Below are positions 1 through 8,494 of a stretch of DNA of 64,000 bases, one piece after another. The first letter of the stretch is position 1; each line of letters opens with the position of its first letter. The translations under genes and the position numbers were made by a program. Source of the stretch: Vibrio quintilis (lineage in GTDB: Bacteria; Pseudomonadota; Gammaproteobacteria; Enterobacterales; Vibrionaceae); contig NZ_AP024897.1 in NCBI RefSeq assembly GCF_024529975.1, positions 1,612,001-1,676,000 of the forward strand. The letters run 5' to 3'. The notes beneath the pieces were generated by a model that worked only from the letters and a program-made list of their open reading frames with translations, made no database searches and was not told the origin of the DNA.

Positions 1-1
1 C

Positions 2-244
2 GCTGTGACGGGGGCGCTGGTTGGGGCCGGTCTGCTGATGGGCGGGATGCTGGCTGTTAAATATATGGATCTGAAGTTGTCTGGCTATGAAGAGCGTGAG
101 TCGGTTGACAGCCGCAATTCATACCTGTTTAACGGTGCGAAAAACACGGTTGAACAAGGTGTCGCAAGGCCACTGCTTTACGGAAAAATGGAAGTCGGTG
201 GCCACATCATCTCTACAGGATTAACGACGGAGCAAATTATCTGA
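2..244 (+). CDS. Lambda-type tail assembly protein I, C-terminal part
   Basis: The reading frame is open at the left edge, so only the last 80 or so codons are present. The C-terminal residues (YLFNGAKNTVEQG, then LLYGKMEVGGHIIST) match the end of lambda gpI, which acts with gpK and gpJ in assembling the tip of a siphovirus tail. A small glycine/methionine-rich hydrophobic stretch comes first, as in lambda gpI. The stop codon overlaps the start of the next gene (TGATG), typical of the lambda I-J junction. This identification depends on the neighbouring gene J as much as on the short sequence. True start lies outside the window. Confidence 0.8.
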   Translation, partial: AVTGALVGAGLLMGGMLAVKYMDLKLSGYEERESVDSRNSYLFNGAKNTVEQGVARPLLYGKMEVGGHIISTGLTTEQII

Positions 245-3200
245 TGCAACCTTATATGACAGACAATATAGAAGGTGCAAAAGGTAGCAGCGGAAAGTCA
301 GGACAAAGTAGTGGACGGGTCGCAAAAGAAGACCCGAACACGCTCCAGAGTAATGCTACCTGCCGGTGTCTTTTCCTGGTCTCCGAAGGCCCGACTATCG
401 GGCCGGAACGGGGCGCACAGGATATTCTCATCGACGGCACCCCCCTGCAAAGTGAGCAGGGAAGTTACAATTTTCAGGGGGTTCACCTTGCTATCCGGCA
501 AGGGCACCCTCAACAGGAACATTTACCCGGTTTCCCGGCAGTTGAAAATCAGGTTTCTGTCGGTACGGAAGTGACCTTCAGTACCCCGGTGATCCGGACC
601 ATTCACACTGAGATTGATGCGGCACGGGTGACGGTGCGGATTCCCCGGCTGACCAGTCAGGATGCCAAAACGGGGGATTTACACGGTTCATCGGTCGGTA
701 TTTATATTGACAGCCGTGCGGAAGGCGGCAGCTGGACAAGGGCTGTGACCGATACGATCAAAGGAAAAACGGTCTCGGATTATCAGCGGGACTATCGGGT
801 TGAGCTGACCGGCGAGCCGCCCTGGGATATCCGGGTCGGACGTATTTCGCCGGACAGTACCTCTTCGACACTCTCAAATCAAACCTACTGGGACAGTTAT
901 ACCGAAATCACAGACGCCAAACTCTATTATCCGAACAGCGCCCTGCTGGGGCTGACTATTGATGCGAAGCAGTTCAGCGGCAGTATGCCGAAAGTTTCTG
1001 CGGTCTGGTCGGGAATGGCGGTGAAAGTGCCCGCGAACTATGACCCGCAGAAGCGGACTTATCAGGGAATCTGGGATGGCACTTTTCAGGTGGCATGGAC
1101 CGATAACCCGGCCTGGGTACTGTATGATTTATTAACCAATACGCGCTACGGCCTTGGTCAGGAAGTCGATCATCAGTCCGTCAGTAAAGGCCACTTCTAC
1201 ACCATTGGTCAATACTGTGATGAACTGGTGGATGATGGTTACGGCGGTAAGGAGCCGCGCTATACCTGTAACATCTATCTGGCCAAACAGCAGGATGCCT
1301 TTGCGGTGGTGAAAAATCTGGCAACGGTTTTCCGTGGCATGACCTACTGGGGCAGCGGGCAGGTCGTCCCGGTACAGGATGCCCCGCAGGATGCCACGCA
1401 ACTGATCACGGCGGCCAATGTTGTTGACGGGCTGTTTACTTATAAAGGGAAGAACTCATCCTCTGAACGACACAGTGTCGCGCTGGTGTCATGGAATGAC
1501 CCGGAAGATAACTACCGGCTGAATGTCGAAGTGGTGGAAGACAAAGAGGCGATTCAGGCGATCGGCTGGAAGACAACCGATGTGGTTGCGGTCGGCTGTA
1601 CTTCCCGTGGTCAGGCCCGCCGGGTTGGCCGCTGGACGCTGGACGCAGAATGGCATGAACCTGAAACCATCACTTACCGGTGTGGTTTTGATCAGCTTGG
1701 CGTTCGTCCCGGTGACATCGTTAATGTGCTGGATCCGGATATTGCCGGTATCCGCCTTGGCGGCCGGATTGCCGGGGTGACGCCGGGTGCTGTGACCGTC
1801 GATGAATTACCGGCAGATTTTGATCCGGCGCTGGCGTATCAGCTTTCTGTGGTGCTGCCGTCCGGCGGAATTCATACCACGGATGTTCAGTCGGTTGAAG
1901 GCAATACCTTATCGGTTGCGACTATGGATGTACTGCCGGTCGCCGGGGCGATGTGGGCTTTGACCACCGACCAGGTTCAGCCACGGCCATTCCGGGTGAC
2001 GTCGGTGACCGAAGCGGAGGACATGACATTCAATGTCACGGGTACCCGTTTTGATCCCCATAAATATCAGCGGGTTGAAGATGGCATCCGGTTTGAAGAC
2101 AGCTCATTTTCACTGCTGCCTTCGGGCGCGCTGCCGCCACCGAAAAAACTGACGATTGATGATAATCTTTATATCGATAAAGGCCAGATGCGGACCGCAC
2201 TGACGATTGGTGCGACGCTTCCGGCTGACGCCAGAATCCGCTATATCGAATATCAGTATCAATCGGCAGAAGAGCCTGATTTTACCACGATCTCAACCAC
2301 GTCATCGGTGTCAGTTGAAGTCAAAGATGTACAAACGACGACGTATACCATCCGGGCGCGGTGTGTGGATGCGTTAGGTCAGTACAGCCGCTGGTCGGAA
2401 AACGTGGTGTATCAGGTGCTGGGTAAGCAGGCACCGCCGGAAGACGTGGATGGTTTCAGCATTCAGGTCACCGGTGCCACCGCATTACTGAGCTGGCAGG
2501 CTGGGACTGATCTGGATTTGGATCATTACAAAGTCCGCTATTCGCCACAGGAAGAAGGGGCGAAATGGGGAGAAGCGGTTGATATCGTGACGCATACCAA
2601 AGGCACCAGTGCTTCGGTTCCGGCTCTGGTCGGGAGCTATCTGGTCAAAGCGGTCGATACGTCCGGTAATGAGAGTGTCAATGCGGCCTGGGTGAGTTCT
2701 TCGGTCAGCAGTCTGGCCGCTTTTAATGTGATTGAATCGGTGCAGGAAAGCCCGGCGTTTTCCGGCAGGCATCTGCAAACCTGTGTGCTTGACCATGCGC
2801 TTCAGTCCGGCGGTGCAGACAGCTTGTCTGACTGGCCGCCCCTGGAAGATATTTCCAGCCTGACCTATGCCGAGCGTGGCGTCCGGCAGGAAAGTATCTA
2901 TGCATTCAAGCGTGAGCTGGATTTGGGTGAAGTGTACACTTCCCGCCTGACAGCGGTGTTAAAAGCACGGGGCGTGGATATCCGCAGTACGATGTCAACA
3001 TGGAATCCGATCGGCAAAATCCATAACCTGATCGAAAGCTCGCCCAATGACTGGAGCGTCCGGCTTCAGGTGCGGACAACCAAGGATGCGCCGTCTTCTT
3101 CTGAAGCGGTCTGGTCTTCCTGGCAGGACTTTGTGTTAGGCGATTATACCGCCAGAGCCTTTCAGTGGCGGGTGATACTGCTCAGTTATAACCCGATTGT

Positions 3201-3486
3201 GGCAGCGCAGGTGACCGCGCTGGAAGTTCAGGTGGATATGCCGGATCGGATTGCGTCCGATTCTGATCTGGTTTGTCCGCAGGAAGGACGCTTGATCCGG
3301 TTTGCTTCCCCGTTCCGGGCAAGACCGGCGATTGCCGTCGACGCGCAGGAGATGGCGCCCGGTGATTATAAAATGATCCGGGAGCAGAGCCGTCGTGGTT
3401 TCTACCTTCAGTTCTTCAATCAGGCCGGGCAGCCGGTTGCCCGTTCATTTGATTATCTGGCCAAAGGTTACGGCCAGTCTGTTTAA
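244..3486 (+). CDS. Lambda-type host specificity / tail tip attachment protein J
   Basis: A 1080-residue protein in the size range of lambda gpJ (about 1130). It forms the central tip fibre that contacts the receptor. The order of parts fits the family: an N-terminal region with 'GPTIGP' and a DIL-IDGTPLQ segment, a central tail-tip region (around residues 280-480), fibronectin-III-like beta modules around 690-870, and a distal C-terminal domain likely to set specificity. Translation is coupled to the upstream gene by a one-base overlap. A degenerate copy of the dispersed palindrome follows the stop. Family assignment is firm; receptor is unknown. Confidence 0.9.
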   Translation: MQPYMTDNIEGAKGSSGKSGQSSGRVAKEDPNTLQSNATCRCLFLVSEGPTIGPERGAQDILIDGTPLQSEQGSYNFQGVHLAIRQGHPQQEHLPGFPAVENQVSVGTEVTFSTPVIRTIHTEIDAARVTVRIPRLTSQDAKTGDLHGSSVGIYIDSRAEGGSWTRAVTDTIKGKTVSDYQRDYRVELTGEPPWDIRVGRISPDSTSSTLSNQTYWDSYTEITDAKLYYPNSALLGLTIDAKQFSGSMPKVSAVWSGMAVKVPANYDPQKRTYQGIWDGTFQVAWTDNPAWVLYDLLTNTRYGLGQEVDHQSVSKGHFYTIGQYCDELVDDGYGGKEPRYTCNIYLAKQQDAFAVVKNLATVFRGMTYWGSGQVVPVQDAPQDATQLITAANVVDGLFTYKGKNSSSERHSVALVSWNDPEDNYRLNVEVVEDKEAIQAIGWKTTDVVAVGCTSRGQARRVGRWTLDAEWHEPETITYRCGFDQLGVRPGDIVNVLDPDIAGIRLGGRIAGVTPGAVTVDELPADFDPALAYQLSVVLPSGGIHTTDVQSVEGNTLSVATMDVLPVAGAMWALTTDQVQPRPFRVTSVTEAEDMTFNVTGTRFDPHKYQRVEDGIRFEDSSFSLLPSGALPPPKKLTIDDNLYIDKGQMRTALTIGATLPADARIRYIEYQYQSAEEPDFTTISTTSSVSVEVKDVQTTTYTIRARCVDALGQYSRWSENVVYQVLGKQAPPEDVDGFSIQVTGATALLSWQAGTDLDLDHYKVRYSPQEEGAKWGEAVDIVTHTKGTSASVPALVGSYLVKAVDTSGNESVNAAWVSSSVSSLAAFNVIESVQESPAFSGRHLQTCVLDHALQSGGADSLSDWPPLEDISSLTYAERGVRQESIYAFKRELDLGEVYTSRLTAVLKARGVDIRSTMSTWNPIGKIHNLIESSPNDWSVRLQVRTTKDAPSSSEAVWSSWQDFVLGDYTARAFQWRVILLSYNPIVAAQVTALEVQVDMPDRIASDSDLVCPQEGRLIRFASPFRARPAIAVDAQEMAPGDYKMIREQSRRGFYLQFFNQAGQPVARSFDYLAKGYGQSV

Positions 3487-3498
3487 TTTTTTATTGTG

Positions 3499-3541
3499 AT
3501 TCCCGAATAACCCGAAGCATTCATCTTCCGGTTGTTTGGTC
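3499..3541. repeat. Degenerate copy of the dispersed palindrome
   Basis: Left arm ATTCCCGAATAACCCGAA and right arm TTCCGGTTGTTTGGT pair imperfectly around a short CAT-containing loop. The pattern is that of the better preserved copies between 11.9 and 27.4 kb. It separates gene J from the fibre gene. Confidence 0.5.
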
Positions 3542-3672
3542 ATATTTCATCTTCTGTTTCATTCACATCAGCATGCCGTACATCCGGTTCTTTTGCATTC
3601 GCTCAGGGCCTGTATGGCAGGCTTTGGTGTGGCTGTTGCGGAATACATCTTATACTCAGGAGCTTAATTGAT

Positions 3673-5541
3673 ATGAGTCAGTACGATTTTGGGGTGATTA
3701 ACCCGAATACAAAAAACGGCGCTACACTTGCCACCGATTTAAATAACTGGCGTGATGCCTTACACAGCCTGCATAAAGCAAACGTCCGGCCCGACTATGC
3801 GGTGAACGGCACGATGTGGCTGGACGACAGTCTGGATAGCTGCTGGCTGTTAAAGTTATACAACGGCGATCATGATGTGGTGATTCAGGAAATTGACCCC
3901 AATGGTGAAGCGGCATTGTTACCGCTGCACCGGGGCGGCACCGGCGCAGCCGATGCAGAAGGTGCCCGTGAAGCGCTGGAGTTGGGAGCGCTTGCGGTTC
4001 AGAGTCAGGTGAACAGCAACCTGATTGAAGAGAATGCAGTGACCAATGAGAAAGTTGCCGATCACACGCTCAGCCTGGATAAACTGGCCAAAGGTACACC
4101 GGGCGATGTGATTGCCTATGATACCGATGGGTTGCCGGCCGCAACGCGTTTTTCGGCCAATATTGAGAACAGCCGCCGGTGTAAAAAGATCTCGAAAGGC
4201 AACTTTGGTATGTCTTCTCATGTTGTCAGCGTGTATTTAATGGAAGACGGCACAATTCGCGGTTGTGGCTATGGTGGCAATTACTCCAATGGTGATCCTG
4301 CGGGTGGGAATAACTATGTGCCGGGCCGGGTGGCGCTCAGTCATCCCGGAGTCAATGTTGTGGCTGTATATAGTGGTCATCACAGCCATTATGCACTCGA
4401 TGACGAAGGCAATGTTTATTCCTGGGGATTAAATGATTATGGCCAGCTGGGCCATGGTGATACCACATCCCGCCCGGTTGCCACCCGGATCGAGTTTTTC
4501 GTCCAGAACGATCTGAAAGTGGTTGAAGTGTACACCATCGGGGCCGGTTATTATCAGTACAATACGACGATCTTCCGTACTGATAAGGGGTATTTATACG
4601 CCTGTGGTTATAATGGTGAAGGCCAGTTGGGTGACGGGACGACTGCAAATAAGTCTGCACCGGTGCGCTGTGGCTATCTGGAAAATATTCAGCAGGTTCA
4701 TATTGGTGGCGGTCATCCGAAATGTATTCATGCCATTAATGATGAAGGCCAGCTATGGAGCTGGGGATGGAATGCTACCGGTCAGCTGGGGCTTGGTCAT
4801 AACACCAATGAGGATACCCCGGTTCGCTCATCGCTCAGGGATGTTAAAAAAGTGCTGGGGGCCTCCGGATATAACGTGTCAGCAGCCGATCCGCGTGGCT
4901 TTAGCCTGGCGGTGAAAAACGACGGAACCGTCTGGGCAACCGGTTCAAATCCTTATGGTCAGTTAGGGCAGGGAAATACCACAGATCTGAATCAGTGGAC
5001 ACAGGTTCATTTCCCGGATGGCGATACAATTGTTGATATTGCGTTAGGCTGCGGCCATTACGCACCGGCGATGGCGCTGAATGATCAGGGAGAGGTACTG
5101 AGCTGGGGTTATAATGGTTACGGTCAGTTGGGGAATGGTGTCGATGATAAAGCACAGTCGGTGCCGTTAAAACCTGAAGGAGAGTGGCAGGGTAAAGTGA
5201 CCCGCATTGCCATTGGCGGCTCGATCTCTTATTCAGCGCTGATTGTTGAAAGTGACGGCGCACTGTGGGGCTGTGGTTATAATGGCAACATGAACCTCGG
5301 TGTCGGAGATGCAACCCACTCTCATCAGTCGGCGCATAAATGTGAGTTCCGGCGGGTGCTTGGCCTCAATGGCACCATGCGTGACTGGTGGATTCACGGG
5401 CATAGTGGTGACTGGGGAATTCGGGTGCTGTATGAAGACGGCCGGGTTGATGCCTGTGGGCAGAATGCGACGTACGGTTTTTGCGGAACCCAATCCGGGA
5501 ATCTGCATAATCAGGGGGTTCTGGCTCAGGTCCGGTTCTGA
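3673..5541 (+). CDS. Tail fibre protein with RCC1-type beta-propeller repeats
   Basis: A 622-residue protein. The start was set at 3673 because CAGGAG precedes that ATG and the protein then begins MSQYDFGVINPNT, a typical tail-fibre N-terminus; upstream codons are not credible protein. Residues 1-165 are fibre-like, including 'LHRGGTGA'. From about residue 175 to the end there are eight RCC1-like repeats of about 50 residues, each with a core such as WSWGWNATGQLGLG, YACGYNGEGQLGDG or LSWGYNGYGQLGNG; the first and last are divergent. RCC1 repeats build beta-propellers that bind proteins or glycans, so this part is probably the receptor-binding head. It follows gpJ, as side fibres do in lambda-like phages. 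Confidence 0.8.
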   Translation: MSQYDFGVINPNTKNGATLATDLNNWRDALHSLHKANVRPDYAVNGTMWLDDSLDSCWLLKLYNGDHDVVIQEIDPNGEAALLPLHRGGTGAADAEGAREALELGALAVQSQVNSNLIEENAVTNEKVADHTLSLDKLAKGTPGDVIAYDTDGLPAATRFSANIENSRRCKKISKGNFGMSSHVVSVYLMEDGTIRGCGYGGNYSNGDPAGGNNYVPGRVALSHPGVNVVAVYSGHHSHYALDDEGNVYSWGLNDYGQLGHGDTTSRPVATRIEFFVQNDLKVVEVYTIGAGYYQYNTTIFRTDKGYLYACGYNGEGQLGDGTTANKSAPVRCGYLENIQQVHIGGGHPKCIHAINDEGQLWSWGWNATGQLGLGHNTNEDTPVRSSLRDVKKVLGASGYNVSAADPRGFSLAVKNDGTVWATGSNPYGQLGQGNTTDLNQWTQVHFPDGDTIVDIALGCGHYAPAMALNDQGEVLSWGYNGYGQLGNGVDDKAQSVPLKPEGEWQGKVTRIAIGGSISYSALIVESDGALWGCGYNGNMNLGVGDATHSHQSAHKCEFRRVLGLNGTMRDWWIHGHSGDWGIRVLYEDGRVDACGQNATYGFCGTQSGNLHNQGVLAQVRF

Positions 5542-5575
5542 TTCCCGTTATTCTTATCTTCTTATCTTTGTTTTC

Positions 5576-5606
5576 AACATCGTTACCCTGGCGGGTAACG
5601 ATGTTT
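5576..5606 (+). terminator. Probable terminator after the fibre gene
   Basis: A 13-bp perfect inverted repeat (AACATCGTTACCC / GGGTAACGATGTT) with a 4-base loop, followed by TTTCC. It lies 35 bases after the fibre stop codon. The T-tract is short, so efficiency is uncertain. Confidence 0.6.
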
Positions 5607-5753
5607 CCTGCCTGTATTCCTCACTGTTCCAGCCGGATTTTCCCGCTACATCACAGAAACATATGAATTTAAGTGGTATGTGATGGTTTGTATTATCCTT
5701 ATTGTGAATGTTGCATTCTCACCCTATGTATCAACGCATGACAGGATCATACA

Positions 5754-8096
5754 ATGAACTACCTTTTCATCTCTGTTTCTTCCGCCGGATGTGACACATT
5801 TGCTGACCCGGTTAAAACCCGGCTTGGTGAGTCCTCCGTCTTGCAGCAGTGTGGTTATCATCCTTTTCATCTGATCCGGGCCGAAGAATTCCGGAATGCG
5901 TCTTTCGAAAATCATCTGCAAACCATCCGTCACAGCCGCTATATGGTTTATCTGCTGGGTCAGGATGAAGAAGCGATCAATCCTGCATTCGTTGATGAAG
6001 AAATTGAAGCCGCGTTGAGCAGCGACGTCGAAATCATCGCTTTTTGTGTCGGTGGCGCCTGTCGGGAGGAAGTCTTACCTGCCGCGATCATCCGACAATG
6101 CAAAAAACTGCCTCAGTCCGCCCGGATTGAAACGATTGCGACCGATGATCCTGAAGTGGTTGCCAGAACGGTAACCCTGATGATGGAAAATGAGGTCTTA
6201 CGGGTGTTTGGCGAAGATGATCATGCGCTGTTGGGTACTGATTTACTGAGTATCCCGGGTTTCCCGGCTGACCAAATCCACACCTTTCCGCCAGAGATTA
6301 CCGGGCAGCTGGAGAAAATCTACCGGACAGAAGATCCGGAAAAATATCACTGTTCACTGAGTTGTGATGTGATTCAGAGAAAGCGCTGGGCCCGGGAAAG
6401 CATGGCTTATGGTCACGTTGAGGCGGCGATCAGTAATCTGGAAAAGGTGCATCATGAGTTCGGGTCAGATTTATTTGTCTGTTTCTGGCTCGGCAGGCTC
6501 TATACATTGTATGGCAGTGAAGAGGCGCAGTTAAACCGGGGGCTGGCGATGTCTCAGCAGGTTCTGACTATGCTGCACCCGGCGGAGACCTTACTTTTTT
6601 CTTTATGTCATATACACCTTGGCAGTGCTGCCACGAAACTGGGCCTTCCGGAGCAGGCCGGGACAAATTTTGATATTGCGGCCGGGGCATTCAAGACCTA
6701 TGAAATTCATGAATTCAGAGCTGCCCTGTGTTTGCAGCAGATGACAACAACGCAGGAAAGCCGGTGGCTGGATGAAGCCACCGTGTGCCTGACAGCTTTG
6801 TTACGAGTCAAACTGCTGCATTATTTATCAGCCCGGTCACGTCTTGAAGACGAATATGACGGGGTATTTCTTCAGGCAGAGCAACGGCTGCTTCACAAGT
6901 GGGAATCTTTCGCTGAATCTGTCTACGGGATGAGTGAACGGAATTTCTCCTGGGCTTCAGAGCACTTTTATGGTTTTCGGGATGAACCGGTAAAAGCCGA
7001 TAAAATGCAGCATATATTGCAGTGCGCGATGGAAATTGCGCAGCTGAACCGGCGCAACTACCGGATTTTGCGTCAGGCTGCCGGGCAGATGCAGGTGCGT
7101 TATGAACATGTGCTCCATGATCTGAAAGAGTTAAAAGATCGCCGGAAAAAGCTTGAAGATGAACAGGCAGAGCTGACGTGTCTGGCGGAGCAAAGCAGTC
7201 AGATGATGACTGACAGAGACGTGATTATCGAAGAAGAAAAAGCACTGAAGGTGCATGAAGAAAAAGCCGAGAAACATGTGTTTTACAGCTCATGCCTGAT
7301 CGTGTTGGCGTTAGTTCTGATGACTTTTATTGTGGTTCGCATTGTTGAGATTGACATGCGGCAGCAGGATACGCTCTTGTTTGTGCTGTCCACGCTGTTC
7401 TTCTTTTCTTTAGGGTTGCCATATATTTTTTCGGGAAACTACCGGAAAATGAAAAATCAGCTGGGAAAATATGCGGTGCAGCGCTGTACGATTAAAGATG
7501 ATTTGCTGACCATATGGCGTCATGTTGAGCCTGAGGCCCTGGCGGATACGATGCGAACGCTTTTAGCCGAATTGAAAGAAAATCCTGATTCGGTCAGTGC
7601 TGAGGATTTGGAGCAGACGCTCAGTGAGGTTCACCGGTATGTGAAACGGGAGTTTCAGAGGCTGGCAGATATCGAACATGATTGTGACGGACAGCTTGAG
7701 AAACTCAAAGAACTGGCGGGTGACTGGTGTGTAAAAGTTGATGCATTTGAGCGTGAATTTATTTCAGCTGATCAGGGGCAGTACAATTACCTGCTCTGTC
7801 GTTGTGAGCAGGTGCAGTTTGGTGAAAATACGGTATTAGATGTGGAAAGTGTGCCGTGCCGGTATCTGAAAAGCCATCGCGAAGGGCTGGTTTTATACGC
7901 TGATGGTTCGCGGATGAAGGCCTGGTTTACGGATGCTCAGTCTGCGGGTGTGATGATGGATGATTTATGCAGTACCGGGGATTCACCACCCGCGCAGGTT
8001 GCTCCGGCCGCGGACACGGAAAACGAGAGTCCGCCTCCGGCTGAAGAAAGTCCTGCGGTGGTGGAAGAAGTCCGGGTTCTCTCTGATGGCATCTGA
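5754..8096 (+). CDS. TIR/DUF4062-like, helical-repeat, coiled-coil membrane protein
   Basis: I do not recognise a named family for this 780-residue protein. Residues 1-130 look like a Rossmann-type TIR/DUF4062 fold: strand 'YLFISVSS', later 'RYMVYLLG', then 'FVDEEIEAAL' and 'EIIAFCVGG'. Residues about 190-430 are all helical with TPR-like pairs (for example 'HVEAAISNLEKVHHEFG'). Residues about 440-505 are a charged coiled coil. Two hydrophobic segments follow (about 509-531 and 540-562), then another helical region and a Pro/Glu-rich tail. The termini are therefore probably both cytoplasmic. It is alone, directly behind the lambda-like tail genes, where cargo and superinfection-exclusion genes are often found. 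A role in phage defence or signalling is inference only. Confidence 0.65.
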   Translation: MNYLFISVSSAGCDTFADPVKTRLGESSVLQQCGYHPFHLIRAEEFRNASFENHLQTIRHSRYMVYLLGQDEEAINPAFVDEEIEAALSSDVEIIAFCVGGACREEVLPAAIIRQCKKLPQSARIETIATDDPEVVARTVTLMMENEVLRVFGEDDHALLGTDLLSIPGFPADQIHTFPPEITGQLEKIYRTEDPEKYHCSLSCDVIQRKRWARESMAYGHVEAAISNLEKVHHEFGSDLFVCFWLGRLYTLYGSEEAQLNRGLAMSQQVLTMLHPAETLLFSLCHIHLGSAATKLGLPEQAGTNFDIAAGAFKTYEIHEFRAALCLQQMTTTQESRWLDEATVCLTALLRVKLLHYLSARSRLEDEYDGVFLQAEQRLLHKWESFAESVYGMSERNFSWASEHFYGFRDEPVKADKMQHILQCAMEIAQLNRRNYRILRQAAGQMQVRYEHVLHDLKELKDRRKKLEDEQAELTCLAEQSSQMMTDRDVIIEEEKALKVHEEKAEKHVFYSSCLIVLALVLMTFIVVRIVEIDMRQQDTLLFVLSTLFFFSLGLPYIFSGNYRKMKNQLGKYAVQRCTIKDDLLTIWRHVEPEALADTMRTLLAELKENPDSVSAEDLEQTLSEVHRYVKREFQRLADIEHDCDGQLEKLKELAGDWCVKVDAFEREFISADQGQYNYLLCRCEQVQFGENTVLDVESVPCRYLKSHREGLVLYADGSRMKAWFTDAQSAGVMMDDLCSTGDSPPAQVAPAADTENESPPPAEESPAVVEEVRVLSDGI

Positions 8097-8494
8097 TCGG
8101 TCGAAGTGTGGTGAGGGGTGGTGAAACAGTCGGCGGGGGAGGCCAGGCTGCTTCACCGGTTGTTTTTCAGAACCGCTTGTTTTCAGAACATATGTATCTC
8201 TGAACAGGTTCGTATGCGAACAGTTTATTATGAAAGTAATTACTTATTCAAGGAAAATATTTATTCAGATGAATAAATTGATGGCAAATCTCTGTCTGTG
8301 AGGTGATGCGCAGGTGATCTTGATATGTTTTTCTCAGAAATAAGAATGGATTTAATTTGTATCTAATTGAAAATTAAGATGAAACTATTTAATTTTTCTT
8401 TTGGCTGCTCCCCTGGTTTTTCAGGGGAGCGATGCGGTCAGATGTTTGAATGAATCAGCTTTCCAGTGAATAAGTATTTATGTAGACAGACTTT
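8097..8494. other. Intergenic gap between convergent genes
   Basis: AT-rich stretch between two convergent genes. It contains a perfect 9-bp hairpin at 8407-8430 (GCTCCCCTG, loop GTTTTT, CAGGGGAGC). Neither flank has a T-tract on the strand that would need it, so it is not a convincing terminator. No small gene was found. Confidence 0.5.

Noticed and set aside
4901..5314. Minus-strand 137-codon frame within the RCC1 fibre gene
   Set aside because: It mirrors the repeats of the sense gene and has no start signal or protein-like composition.
8407..8430. Perfect 9-bp hairpin between convergent genes as a terminator
   Set aside because: No T-tract follows on either transcribed strand. It is reported only as a hairpin.
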